Positions 1 to 14,800 of a DNA stretch of 64,000 nucleotides are shown here, one piece after another; the stretch's first letter is position 1; every line of letters begins with the position of its first letter. A program made the position numbers and the translations under genes. The notes under the pieces are model-generated. The model was not told where the DNA came from. It was given only the letters and a program-made list of their open reading frames with translations, and searched no databases. Source of the stretch: Phoronis australis (Eukaryota; Phoronida; Phoronidae); NCBI GenBank assembly GCA_002633005.1, contig NMRA01000099.1:92555-156554 (forward strand). The letters run 5' to 3'.

Positions 1-2687
1 TAGCAAGCTAAAATAGAAAATCTAATTGGGCCTTTTACTCTCATGAATTGGTCTCGTCATACTCCTTGCCACGATAGGATTCTATTCTGTGCTAATTTTT
101 CTGGAAACGGGTGATTTCGCATAAACAATCTTGACATTGGCCTCGTTAAACTTATACACCTGGATTTTTCCAATCTTTAGAAAAACTTGCAATGCATGTG
201 ATCCAAAGTACATCCCACCAACTCCACTCTCTTATCACCTCACTACGCTCTAATATTGGACAAGCTGCTGACATTAGACATAAACTAAGTTGAAGACAAC
301 ACCAAACAAGAGTTGTGTTGATGCAAGTCACTCTTTGGCTTAAGCAGGGTCTTTAGGTAACTACAGGGCTTGGAATTACCAATGACAAAAAAGGGGAAAT
401 TTTCCAGGTGATGTGTCATTCTACAAATAAATAGGTTTGTGTGATAGAAATATTTTTGTGTTGTAAAATTTAAGTGAAATAAACGTTTTTGCGTGAACTA
501 AGTTAAAATGATAAAAAAGAGGTAACTGGAAATCAAATCAGAGGAAATCAAAATCTAAAAGAGGAAATCCTCTGAAAAGAGGAAAATTCCAAGTCCTGTA
601 ACTAAAAAGGGAAATATCCGAATTGTTGATGCATACGCCTCAGACACATCGAGTAATAATCAAAAGTTGTTCATGTGAGGTTGTGCAAATCTACTGACAT
701 GTCAATTTATAAAGCGTGTTGCTGGTGAGCTGTCATGTTGATCCGAGGAAGTTTGTCATTGCATATGTGACTTCTCAAATCATTATTCAAGAATTTTAAA
801 CTCTTATTAAAGCAAAAATTACAAAGATGTCTGCTAAATTTACATGTTTCAGTCCTTATTGAAACTCTTAAGCCGATACAAAAGCTGGCTTGCAAGCAGA
901 AGGCACAAAATACTGCTTGTCCAGTTGACAAATCTATAAAAACGTCAATTTTGTGATGGATTAGTTATAGTTACGAAGGTACATCTTGAGATACTCGAGC
1001 AATAAAAAGTCTATGGCCCTGGTCATCACAATTCGCCCCAGTTTTGAACTAAGTGCAGCGAAAAATCAGAGAATAAAAGAGCAGTCAGTAAATCTAGACT
1101 AACTAAAAAACTACAAATCCTAGTGAGAACGGATAACACTTCAGAATGCCCTTGACCAGATCTATTAGTATTCAGATAAATGTCAGACAAAGGATGTCTG
1201 TGCTATGGCTTCAACCAAAAATATACAATAGGTCAATGTACAACTGCTGACAAGACAGGTGTTAAGTACAAATTTCGTGTCAATCTGACAAAACATTGCA
1301 GCCTACAACGGGGGTCATTCGAGCAATTCCAAATGATCAGCCAACAAATGAACAATAGCTTCAATAGCTTGAGAACAGTGTAAGTCATAGAGAGAAACAT
1401 TCAAACTCCAGATGGCGCTTGGCGTCATACTCAAATTACCAAGTTTCAGGAACATCCATCAATAGACACTGCAGCTATGGCTCCATAAAGAGAAAAACCA
1501 GAAATTGGGATGCCACAGCACCATATTGCATCAGACTTCAACCAAAAATAGTCTTATAAGCTACTGACAAGTGTAAGTTTCATGTTCATCAAATAGGAAA
1601 GTTAATGCAACCTGTAGCATGCTAAGAAACACAAAAACTGAGAAGTCAAAAAATCAGAGAAACCAAGAACAAATCAGTAATACGATAAGTATATTTGATG
1701 TCGTCTGCCCACATGAAATCTGGTGTTTCACAACCTATAATCGTGTCCATGGTTTACATTAAGAAGCATACGATAAACAAGATTAATGTCCAAATTCATC
1801 GTTAATATTTACAATATTTTACATAACCTCTTTCTGTGGATACCCATCAAGAGGCCAATGTCGAAGGCGTGACTACTTCATACACAAATTCCTGAACCTC
1901 CAAGCCCTGTGTGGTACAGTAATTCATCGCTAAGTTGGAACACAATGTGACAGAAAAGCCAATTTTGTTTGTCAAATTTTGGTAAAAAAATAAACATTTA
2001 AAAAAGTATAATTATAGTTAGTGTGACTTGAACATCAGGGATCAGACCAGTCATAGCCAAGATGTTTGCAGGCACATTAATGCAAACGCGATGCTGCATT
2101 TTTTAGAAAAGGGAAAATATGGCAGCTGATGTAAAGTTGACTTGCTTAGCAACCGCCTTCACGAGCAATATTAATAAAATGATTGCGTACAAATTAAAAT
2201 GAAACTATTATGACCATCTTAACTAAAACTTATAACCTTTAAGAAAACAGGTCAAAACAACACTTTTTCATAAAATTTTCATCAAGTGAAGCAAACTCTG
2301 AAATATGGAAATGACAACTTTGACAAATCATTTTTGTGCAAAGACATTAATGTACATACAAGCTCCAACACGTGAATTAGCGCCACTTAGTGTTCGGTCA
2401 TGAAACCAGCCTATTCGCAACCATCCAGCAGCCATAGTGCTAACCTCACATAAAAGACAACCTGTGGATTTCACTTCCATCAACTAAGCTTGTGATTATG
2501 ATCAGTCAGTTCTTGCCAAGTCGATAAAGCAATTCTCATCTTGCCCTAGCACAACACGAGTTCAAAAGTTGAAGTACATGATGTAGAAATCGACAAAGGT
2601 AGTTGCTTTGACAATTTGATACAGAACTGAGAATACCGGTAATTGAATGGAAAAACGATTATTGTTGCCACACACTTCAATCTGCCA
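1..2687. other. Downstream flank and presumed INTS8 3' UTR
   Basis: This stretch holds only short frames without coding character and no recognisable repeat or RNA gene. On the minus strand it begins immediately after the INTS8 stop codon, so its right part is probably 3' UTR. Its length cannot be set because no canonical polyadenylation signal was seen. Confidence 0.5.
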
Positions 2688-2804
2688 TCACAAATACTGC
2701 TTGGCCATTGTTTGGAGAAATTTCCGTTTCCTTCGTTCTGCTGCCTTGTGGAGAACTTCCTCTGGATTACTGCTGTTCAGTTCCAACTCTGCGATCGCTT
2801 GAAG
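2688..2804 (-). CDS. INTS8: INTS8 terminal coding exon with stop codon
   Basis: On the minus strand a TTTCAG acceptor at 2805-2806 precedes 38 codons and a TGA at 2688-2690. The product begins LQAIAELELN, contains SNPEEVLHKAAERRKRKF and ends AKQYL, matching the C-terminal tail of INTS8 almost residue for residue. It starts in phase 0, as required by the preceding exon. The opposite strand is also open here (2643-2858), but that frame is only a shadow. No AATAAA or ATTAAA on the minus strand was seen in the 2.6 kb downstream, so the polyadenylation site is unplaced. Confidence 0.9.
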   Translation of the reverse strand, partial: LQAIAELELNSSNPEEVLHKAAERRKRKFLQTMAKQYL

Positions 2805-5800
2805 CTGAAACAAAGAGAACAAATCACCAATGGGACACATTTCCAACTCTGGGTCTAAAACCATCAAATTACTAGAAACTCGACTTGAAAACTAAGCAAT
2901 TGCATGGCATGCTACAACTTTCAAATTTTGCAAGATGTGATAAATTGAAAAACTCAAGCTTTCTGTCAAGACACAACTTTTGTTATAGGCCACGGACCGC
3001 AATCTCATCTTGTTCTTTACACAATTTAGAAACAATTTCTGGGCTTCATAATAACAGGTTTATTGTTAGCTTCAAATCAAGCTCATAAAGTTGCTCGTCA
3101 TGGCAGGATAGTTTCAGCCAGATGCCAAAGCAATATGGCCGCCAGGGGAAGTTCCATGTGTTATATGGCAACAAAATTCAATTCAAGCAAAAGATAAGAA
3201 CATGATGACGTTGCTTGGAAAGCCATTTTCGTCACCAGAACATGGTTGACAACGGCTTGAAATGAAGTTGGGAGGTCTCAGGATCAGGTACACCACTCAT
3301 TAACTGTCTTGTTGAGTCACTGAAACATCACAGACATTGGAACAATCTTGACAGACAGAAAATTTCACAAAAGGGAAACCCACCAAATATCTTTAGGTCT
3401 ATTTACAGTAGCACAGGTATCACGTACACTCATGGTGGGCACTTGGATTGTATTTGCCCTGGTGCATGGCATGGTTTGAACCCGGGACCTTTTGGGTGTC
3501 AGTCCATCACTCTAACAACTACACTATTGAATTACCCAGATACCCGTGCTTGTTCTAAGTAATGGCCGACGATAGCCGCAGAAATGACGGATTGAGATGC
3601 CATGCCAAAGTAAACAGACTAGAAGCTGGTGTAAACAGACTAATAGACTTTAGAAACGATCACTCATGTTGAATTTTCTTAATCACCAAAGTCTGACAAA
3701 AAATCCACTTGTCCGCTATATTGTGTGCTAAATAAGTGAAGAATCGCTGTACAGTGAAAGACAGAAGTATTCAAACGAAATGAGCAGGAATTACCCGTCA
3801 TGACGGCAGTCTGGAAGCTGAATAAAAGGTACTTGACAAGAAAGTGAGTAAGGTGGCTACGCCATTTTGCAATAAGAATTTCCCACCCTTATAGTTAACC
3901 TCTTTACCAGTAATTTTTGCTGTTAATAGAATGACAGGACAACAGTACGTTGTCTGATTACTTTTGTCTTGTACTGTAAATACTGGTTTACTTACGGCGA
4001 TCTGTTTCTTTTCCACTTCTCCCATTCTGTTGTGCAAATCTTGGGGCAACGTTAAGTAACAAAGTACAGTATTTTCATGTAACACTGACAATATACTCTT
4101 ATCACCTTTTCTCCTTTTGTCTACCATTCAGAGAGTGATGAACCATTCCCCTGGTGGCTTTAAACAATTCATACAAAAGGTTTCTGATAAGCATAAGGGA
4201 AAGTGCCTTTTGCTAGTTGTCACACACACATACACCAAACTACAACCATAACAATATCCTATCTCGAATTTATTTCATCTGGTAATGTCTCAAGACTTAA
4301 CGTCAAGTTGGGACATTCCCTACGGACATGAAATCAAGATAGGATATCATAGTAGTATTCATATGTGTGTGCATGCGTGCGTGTGTGTGTATACGTTCCA
4401 TGTTTATATACATGGTGATCACATATCCTATTTATCCCATATATACCAACTCATTTGTGTCATGGTGATGTCTTGTGATCGTGAGCTTTGGTTTGTTTTT
4501 ATATGATGTGTCATATTTATGTTAAAGGTACTCGCGCCGGTCAAGTGAAAAGATTTTTCAAGACAACAAGATCCTCAATATCACCGTCAGTTCCAGTAGG
4601 GCGATATCTGTTTTGTTTTTCTTCTATTTGTTCAGCGCTGAAATATCAAAGTCGATGTCACATCCCAAGTCAAATATTGCCGTACAAAAAAAATCTGATT
4701 TTATGCTAACAACAAGAGAAGGGAGAGTGAAGAAAAACTGACAGCAAACAACTGTTGTGGTAAAAAAAATGAACTCAACTTTGGGTCGCAATTTTCTGTA
4801 ATCAGTTTTCAGTATAAATGAAAAATTTATTTCATGCAATCATAACAAAATATTTTCATTTGATATGAAATAGATTTTGGCTGGAATTACACATGGCACC
4901 GTGGTATAGTCACATAAAGGGGTCCCAGATTTTGAGAACCAGTTTGATGCCTGTTATTCTGTGGAGAAACTGGTTCTCAAAATGTGGGACTTCTGTAAGC
5001 AACTATTGTTTTTTTGCTGGCCCACTGATAAACTAATATTGAGATAATTGTAATATTTCTTGATCATGGAATCATAATTCACTATGCAACAGTTAAACTT
5101 TTCTGGCATTCGAACGACCAATACTGGTGATAAAAACAGTGCACAGTGTGAAGAATGTATGGCAAAAAGGCAAAATATCACAGAATTAGACTAGTGCTGT
5201 GGTGTTGAGGAACAGGTCTAGTGATGAGTACAAAGACAAAGAGGATACGTATGATGAACTCCAGTAGTGTCGGATCCCATATACATGCATAGTAACCATC
5301 CATGGCGTCTAAACTGGTCTTCTCTTGAAGTACTTTGAACGCCGTCGTGTAGTCAGTCTCGTCCAGAAACTGGCACAGTACTGCCGCCTATAGGTAAAGT
5401 GGGAAAACACAAGTAAGACATCGATGGCCAGTCTCGAAAATGATATCATTAGTAGAGAACGTGTGTCATCAGTAACAAAATGAGAACTAGAAAATGACGT
5501 TATGACAAGCACATGGTTTTTAGCCTATAGAGGGGCCGATGGCAATAAACAGACTGGAAAACAGTAAAAATGGGCACTAGGCGACGCAAAATAAGCCGAA
5601 TTCATTCGAAAATGTGAGGTGGCGTCATCTTCCTAAAAGATACCTATTTGCCAAATCTTATGAAAATCCAAAGATACAGAGGGAAACATAAAAAACTAAA
5701 ATTGCCACTAGAGGGCACACCAGATCTGTTTTTGTTTTTGTTGATCTGAAAATTTGCTCATGCCATTCTGTCTATGAAAGAAAAATATGTGCAAAATTTC

Positions 5801-8800
5801 TTGAACATGCATCAAGAGATTTTGGAGATACAGCAGCAGACGCCAGATGGATGGACAGATGGACGGATGGACGGACAGAGATGACGACATAATGTGCCCA
5901 CATACAAATATAAGGGCACATAAAAATGGAAGGCCTCTATAACCAGCCAAGTTGACAAACCACAAATTAAGACAGAGTAAATACTTTCATTAGTTATGTA
6001 ATTAGCAGTACCTCACATTAAGGTCTACTAATAGCGGCCTCGTTATTAACACCAAGACTTTGCTGAATAACCATGAGGAGTCAAGAATGCAATTTTGTTT
6101 CACCCTGAGTTGCCAGATCCAAAATGAGATCGATTATTGAAATGTGAAAATATCATGCATTGGACTCTTTGGTCACTTTGCTGCTTACAGCTAAGTGCAT
6201 GGCCAATTACTGTCTACTGGACTCCAAAGGCTGAATCGAAGAACTTCAGAAGGTACCACAGGCATAACTATCATTTTGGGAGGTTGTCAAACTAAACTGC
6301 CTGAGGCGTATTCAGTTGCCAGAAAGGAGGTATAAGGTAGTTCAAACCAGCAGCCAATCAAATTTCAGTGGTGTCCATTTTGCTAGGATTGGACTAGCAA
6401 GGATGTGTTCTTACTTGCCTAAAATATAGACTACACTAGCAAGAACCTCAGTCCGTAGATACGAGCTCACCTGCACACATTCCAGCTAGCCATAACGCCA
6501 CTTTACCAAAGATTTTTGACCTGAAGAGACCCCTAGTTGGAATTATGATAATTGTTATCTTACCAAGGAACCCCTCTGATACCTGAGTAAAACACTGTAA
6601 ATTGATGCAAGACTTGAGCATTTTCTTGAACGTCTGATCGTCAAAGAGGTAGCGAGGAAGTGGCTTGGAAAAGTAGTCCGTCTCAATAATGCCGCATTCC
6701 AGATAGCAACGAAGGGCGGAGGAATACTGGCAAGAACCTATGAGAAAAGACAGATTGATAATGTTTAGCAAGCTCCAGAGGTCGAAACAGTAGGTCTTCA
6801 CTAATTTAGCCCACAATGTGACTGACATGTGAAATCCTGTTTTGTCAAATTCCTCCACAAACATAACTATCAAGAGAATTTAAGTCTAATACTGGCATGC
6901 TTTCTACTGAGTAAATGTCACAAAACAACATTTGGTAAAAATGAAGATAGTTGCTGATTATATATTTGTAATACATACAATGTCCAACATTCCAATGATA
7001 AATGTCTCCACCATCATTGAGGAACTAGTAAACTCGCAAAAGGAACACAAATAATCAAGAGCAACTGAAAACAGTCCAACACCAGTACCAGCTGTAAATA
7101 CACAAATGACCAAAACTATCCCCAATGGGTGAGCTCAGTAGAGCCCAGATTGTCATTCAAAGACACTGCAGCAGTCAGCTAAACAATGGCAAGACTCTCT
7201 TTGATGGACAACCTAAACTTATTCACATAACTATGAAGAAGGGCAGGATTAGTATGTGCTGGCACCTACAGCTTTACATGAAAATTGGACGGAGATTTTA
7301 GCAGTGGAATTTCACAGCACTTTTTTAATTCTTTGCTATCACCATGCCATCAAATCACCAAATGTTGTACACTGGCAATTTTGATTGATCATAATTTATC
7401 AGAAGATTTTCTATTTGAATTCACATCAACCATTTCTATGAATTCATGGGAATGGTACAAAATCAGATAAATGAATGATAAAAATTCAAGTGTAACAATT
7501 GATACCTATCAATGGAAATGGGCGAATTCCAATGCTTCAATGTTTGCCCAGGCTTGTAAACATAAAAATTAAATGTGATAAAGAAATATTGCAATGCGCA
7601 AGCCAAGTGTTACAAACTGTACGTACCGTAATATATATCGGCCTGTGTTTTAAACCATGGTGAGTGTGTTGGATCAGTTGCGAGGGCGTGTGCCATGAGA
7701 ATATTGACACAGTCTGTCAAGGTGGGCACATTGACCGAACTGAAGAAATTAACAAAAAGACATGATAGACAACACTGCAGTTGTACGTAGATTAGTTGTT
7801 AGAAAATGACATAAGCTGATTGTAGGTGACTTTTTTGTAAAATCAGGTTTTTGGGGTATATGCAGTTTAAAGGATTGTAAGTTTTATGAAATGCTGAATT
7901 CAAAGATCTCTGCTCCTCTTTGTGAACAAAAGCAAAGATGACTGTCCTAAGTTAACATAAAGGCAAAAACAAAAAAACAGAAATATAAATTATTAAGAAA
8001 TACCTTGTAAGAGCTGATGGCCACAAAGAGACAAATTCACTGCAGATTTCATAATTACTGTCGTCCTGCAAGAAAGTTAATAGAGTACAAAGTGAAATTT
8101 GCTCTTTTATTCATGACGATTTAAAGCAACATTAAGGTCTTGTTGGACCCTACAAAAATGTTCAAATTTGTCTCACTTTGAAACATCATGTCTCAGAAAT
8201 GAAAGAACAGGTTCTCGTGAAACTTTCAGACAGATGATTTGTTTTGGTGCAGTGTTCTCCAAATTGTTTTTGCGAAGTGTTTTTAAAATGTTCTACTTCT
8301 ACATGAGAAATAAAAAACGTGAATTTCATGACTTTCATGAAAAAAGCTCAAAGTTGAATAAAATGAAAATGGAAATAATATTTAGAAAACAGTAATGGTG
8401 CTTTTTAGATTTCACCTCGAGCGTTTATATGAAATGGAACTTGGCTATGTTATTGATACTATTGCTTTGCTATCAATGTATCTTTCTTTTAGTTGAACGA
8501 TAAAGACATGATCATGTGACCCAATTAACGGCAGCTTAGTATTCTACGGGCTTTCTTCTTTCAGAAAATATAACTTGTGCTAAGTTATAGTTTTGTAGAT
8601 ACATGACTAATTCTTAGACTTGTCGATAAGGACCTACATGGCGCCCATGCTTTCTGTCAAAAAACTTGTTTTGGGCCACTTCTTGTGTGTAGAATAGCGG
8701 ATTTGCAGCGACGCCATATTGAAATTAGGTTAAAATGGTGCATTGTGGGTGCTGTGGTCAGGATTCCGAAAGCGGCCATAGTAACAAGCATAATACGCGG

Positions 8801-11800
8801 TATGAGCGCGAAGAAAACTTTCGGCGGATACACTTGTTGTGTTCCTGGCTGCTTCAAAAACAACAAGAGAGATAAAAATCTGAGTTTGTGTGTGTTCCCT
8901 GCAAACCAAGAACTTCGTGAAAAATGGATAAACAACATTAGGAGACCTGGGAGTAAGGGGAAATTTAGCGCATTCAAACGAACGCGGGGCCATCTAGTAG
9001 GCAACACGTAGCCCCTCGGTTGGCCATGTAGGGGCTACAATACTTCCATTCGCTTTCTGTACTCATTTCGTTACTCCAGTGTATTTTAAACGGGCCGTGA
9101 CCGGATTTGGGTTACCGATTTCGAGTTTTCACCTCGTCAAAAATACACTCTACACTTAAAACTATCATTTAAAAAACGCTTACTTTCATCATTGGTCCTT
9201 TCTACTTCTATACATATCTTTAATGAAGCTTAGTTGTGAGAATTAAGTTGACTTTGGCGAAGAATTACAACTCCACTTTTTTGGTTGCCGTTAATTTTAT
9301 CACCGCGTGCGCGATAACTACAAAGCATGTCAACTGAATCCCGTGAGTTAGGCGCAAGGTTAGACTGAGCGAAGCGCGTGACGCTAGCGCGCGACACTTG
9401 TAAAATAGCATGAGAAGGTATCGGGTGAAACTTGTAAGATGTGTGTCCCTTGGACTTTTTATTCGTCAACATGCGTAATTTCACGTAACTTCCTCAAAAT
9501 GGCACCCGGTAACCGTGACTGAGAGAAACTCGAACAAACCGCGACAGATTTTCATCGATTCGTTCAAGTTTTGCTGACTAAATTGTATCCAGAGTCGTGG
9601 TATGTGTTAATTATAACTCCGTGTTCCTATATGTATGCCGGGTTCATTTGATTTTATTTGCTGTATTTTGAAATGAGTAACTTTTTGTGAGGATGTACTA
9701 TCGCCCCTGAATGCCTGCGGCATCCAGTGCGATGTAATTGCCTAGGGGCCATCGTGTGTGCAGCGAACATTTTCCTGGTGGAAAAAAGACTTATGAGAAC
9801 AACATTCCGACGGAGTTTTCACTTAAAATTAACGTCTCTAGCATATCCACGACGAAAGCTACAAAAGTTAAGCAACCCAAGAACTCTCAACTTGTCTGAA
9901 ATAGGAGGAGATAGGAGGAGATTTCGAAATCAACGCCGATAACCCCAATATTGAACACGGCGACAGTCGTGCTCTCGGTCACACGGTCACTGATCATAGC
10001 TACGCTGTGTTTACAAACGAGAGAGAGGACTTGCTTGGTATTATAAAGCAAAAAATGAAACATGCTTTTTAGTTTGCAAATCACTCCAAATGCACACACT
10101 ATCCAGCCTGCTCAAGACATGCCTGACCACAAGCTATCCCATGAGCCTTCGCGAAGGAAGTAACTCGCACATGCGCAATGCGTAGTTCGTCTGCGCTGCA
10201 AATCCGCTATTGGTTTTGTGCTATTCCTTGTTGATCTTGGGGATCAAGGAGAATGGTCTAGACACAGATTGCACCTCCAGCCTGTATACGCTTACACAGA
10301 ATTACCAATAAAATGAAATAAAATGCACAGGCAGTGAAGAAAGCTGAGCTTGTCTCCTAATACCAGTAAGCTATCATTAACAACCAAAATCCACCACGAG
10401 GTTCCAGCCAGCAATGTCAGCAAAACGTGGACAGGAACAGTACCAGAATCTGCCAACAGGTGTCAGCAGCGTCACCTACCTTGACCATTCCATAGAGCTT
10501 TGTGAGGCAGGATATTAGCAGGGCCAGAGAAACCGGTTGCTGGAAACGATTAAAAGAACCAGTGAAACAGCAAGTTACAGAGCTCAAAAATATCCTTCAT
10601 ACATGTCAACAAATCATAAAAATCATTAAAAATCCACCCTAAAGAAGTTGAATGTAGGTACACGTATGTCCACGGGGCACTTAAGGAATACAGGAGAAAG
10701 TAACAGTAAAGATTCCTCAAATTCCAACAAAAAAATGCCAAAATTGTCATTTCTCCATTTTTCAAAAGCTCAATGCATTGTTACAATGCCCACACTTTCA
10801 TCATGAATTTGTTGTTGACAGCTGTACAAAGTAATCCGAAAATAATTAAGTAAAGTTTTCTTCCTGTTTATTTTTCTTAAGTTTTCATAAATTAGGTTTC
10901 ATTGTTACACCATTTTGCATTCTACATTAAAGAAAATTTACAGTAGAATTTTTCCATTGAAGGCCCTCCCAAAAGCATTTTGACAATTTAAGCAGGACGT
11001 GAAGAAATCTGATGCATTCTAAAGTTGAGACAGAACATCTAATACACTATTACAGAGAATGCACTTTGATTACAGTGGAATCCATCATACAGTTGTTTTA
11101 CAAGCACTCTGTAAGAGGTGATTTAGATGGGTATGATCACTTCATCAAAACATTGAAGACCAATTACAACAATCAAATTCTTTTGAGATGATGCTAGGCA
11201 AAATATATTTCAGCCACATTGCTCGATTATTTCAACATCATCCATCAGTCAATGAATGCAAGCTGAGTTGTTATAAAACTATATTTCATCACACAAGCTA
11301 TCCATTATTGTTGTTTTATATACCTATATCCTATATTTCTGTACCAAATTAATGAATTTTAACAGTTAACTAATTACTTAAACCAGTTTGTTTCAAGTTT
11401 TTTGTTCTTCTTGTTTCAAAGCTTACGAGCAAAATTAGCAAAACCAGAACGATTTCCCCTTAATGAACCCAGTCAACAAGATTCTTAGTATTCCGAAATT
11501 TGATAAAAAAACGCAATCTGTAAAATTAACATCATTTGTTCAACTTGGGTGCTTTCTCCGTACAAATCTGATGTACCCAGTCTGGACATACTCGGCAAAC
11601 TGCAGAAACTTCCGAGGATAGAAAGTTGCTCAATAAACGCAGTGAGTTTTATAACAAGGAAACCACAGGCAAGCCAAAAATCAATAACAGTGTCCGCACA
11701 GTAACCAAACACAGGACATTGACAGTAATTAAATTATAAGTTAATTGCTCATAAAAGCAAAAACATCACAGAGTGTAAATATTTCATCAGTGACCAACAC

Positions 11801-14800
11801 AGGTCATTGTTTTAACAATAAAACTAACATCCAACTGCATACATTACCTTGATGGATGGCAGAAACTGTGTGAGTCCTGCAGGGGACATAATTCCCAACT
11901 GAGAGTCGCGTGATATTACATTCGAGGTTCCAGAGCTTGAACGCTTTGTCTGAGCCTGCACTGCGAATATCTGTACAAGAGCATCCCACAGTTCCTTGGC
12001 AGGCTTACGACAGGCTTTCATGTCCGGAATTTCCTTGCATGCCTCACTTAACAGTCGGCAGAACTAAAACGTATTTAAATTCACATGATTGGAAAACTGC
12101 AAAACATTTGGATTGTTTTCACAGGTTGTGCTTTAAATACGCTAGGTGGTTGGCATTTTTGCTTTTATTCAAAACGTGGTATGATGAAGTTTCTTTTAAA
12201 TCTTCCGAAAAAACATAAATGAAATCGTCATTAGTTCTATCTCCCAAAAACCAACTGCATTCACACTAAAAATGCTCAGGAAGGTGCTCTAAATTGAAGA
12301 CACTTTATTATCATTTTTTAGAAATACCGTCAGTCAGGTCTTTAAGCAAATGTCAACTTCTGAGTACAAGACAATAGTAAAGGCGATTACAGGATGATAA
12401 TGAACTTATACATAAAGGCAAAATTAAACAAACATGGATCCAAAGGATTACTACCTTCAAATTGAATGGCATTTTTGACATATTAACACATTTGGAGAAC
12501 CTAAGTATATAATCATGCATATACATATCTTGTTTTAGGGATGCCTCCGCTGATATACTAGGATCTAAAATTGAATTTTGGAAGGAAGTATTGATCAACT
12601 TTAAAAGATTTTTTAAAGGTCTTCTCAGATTGTGATTCACCTCTGAATTAACCATTGCGGTATACTGTACTTCATTAATCCAATCTGATAATAAGCCATA
12701 ATTAGAATGACACAGAAGTCAGATATATCTACGACTTAATACACAGTGATGGCATGTTTATTGATTATGAGTAATTTTGTCATCAGTCTTCATTTCGCCC
12801 CATGTTCACTACATTTCTAAGAATTCACACGATCTAAATTTAAGCATATGATCTGTAGAAATCACTTCATTTAATTAGTAATATTCCAAGTAGACAGAAA
12901 CTGAGTTGATCATAAATACAAGTATGCAGGTGGCATCTATCAAAAGTTATCTGCGGCCACTTCACCGAGCAGACGATAAACCAGGAGCAGACGATCAGCT
13001 GCGTGGCACTTCCTTGATTTGCAACTGGGTGACTCATATCCCACAACTCTATTCAACAATATTCTGGGATGAACACACATGGAGTTTCACTGACCAAAAA
13101 CGGGTCCATTACGAACCCGCGCTGTGGACTGCCTGATCGGCCAGTCGGGATACTCGTCGTTATCAGTTTGACAATGAGAAACCGATGTTAACATAGTCCA
13201 GGTCTCTTATTATCTGCTTTTGTCTGATGCTCACGTAATCCAGCAATTAAGTTATACACAACTCACCTGACGCTAACCAATAATTAAAAATACTATTTGT
13301 AAACGACTTTCAACAAATGTAGTGAAGCAGACGTGTTTTGTGTGAAATTCTTTTACCAAAAAAACTCCGAATGGAGTAAAACGGTTAACAATCAGAGAAA
13401 TTAGACTTAACTTTCACCTGTTGATTCTTTTGTATAACTGTGAACTTTCACCAGCTTAACCACAGTATTGTGTACCAACAAAAAGGCTTGCGTAATTCTA
13501 GATTAGATCATGATAGTAGAAATTTCTTGATTTTTACAGTGCAGGAGAATTGTACATACTGTAAAGTGAACAGCATAATGAACACAACTAATGGTATTAA
13601 GGTCATGAAGGACCTTAATGACAAGTATGGGCAATTAGTTAGAAATACCTAGAAAACTATAGACATGAGCTCGGTATTGGTATTTTCTGAAAGTAGAAAT
13701 GCACATCGAAATTGGATTTTCAACGTTTTACCATTCTGTAATTAACTGGGTCATGTGACCGTGTCTTTTTAGCGAAAAAGAAAGATAAATAGCAAAACAA
13801 CAATATCAATCATGACATCAAATTTTCTTTGATATAAATGTTCATCAGGCGAGACATCAAAAACGCTGTTACACTTTCCTAAAATATCATTTCCTTTCTA
13901 TGAAAATCATAAAAAATACTATTTTTGGATCTTCCCTCACACAAAAGTGGAACACTTTAAAGACGATTCCAAAACATGTTTTTAAAAACAGAGGATAAAG
14001 CATTGTACCTGAAAGTTTCATATGAATCCAATCAGCCATTTCTGAGATATGATATTGTGAACTCAGCCACATTTGGCCATTTTTACAGGGTATTAACCTT
14101 AACTGAGTTATGTAAAATCATCCAAAAATACTAATTAAATTAAATTTTTTAACTTGCTTCGCAGAACGTAGTTCCCAAACAACACAAATGTGGAATTTGC
14201 ATGCCAAGTACTCTACATGCGTATGCCAGATTATAAATTATGGCCAAATGATTTAGAAATACAAGTAGATACTGCGTTTATGTGAATATAACCTAACGTG
14301 GAAGTTGAATCACCAACTTGTGTCCAGTGAGTACCGTGACAATGGTGGCGGGGAATAACAATACACAGCACGGGTTATGTGTGCCCGCAAATGTACTCAT
14401 AAAGGAAGGCCAAACATCTGCAGAATTTTCACAATTAAAAATTATAAAACAACCGCTTCTTTATTAGCATAGCAGTGCTCAACAGTCAGCTTAATGCCAA
14501 CTCACCAAATGCGATTTTAGTGAATATCACAGTTCGCCAAATGGAAACAGGTGGCCAAAACTGAGGTAGAAGTTGCCTACCCCCCAAAAAACCTGCTTTT
14601 GTCACTGTCATTAAAAATTTCGCATACCTGTTCCATTCTCCCATAAATATACATTATTTGCTAGGTATTGCGGTATACATTACCCTAACACAACATATCA
14701 CAGCTAGGTATTGCGGTATACATTACCCTAACACAACATATCACAGCTAGGTATTGCGGTATACATTACCCTAACACAACATATCACCGCATCAGACAAT

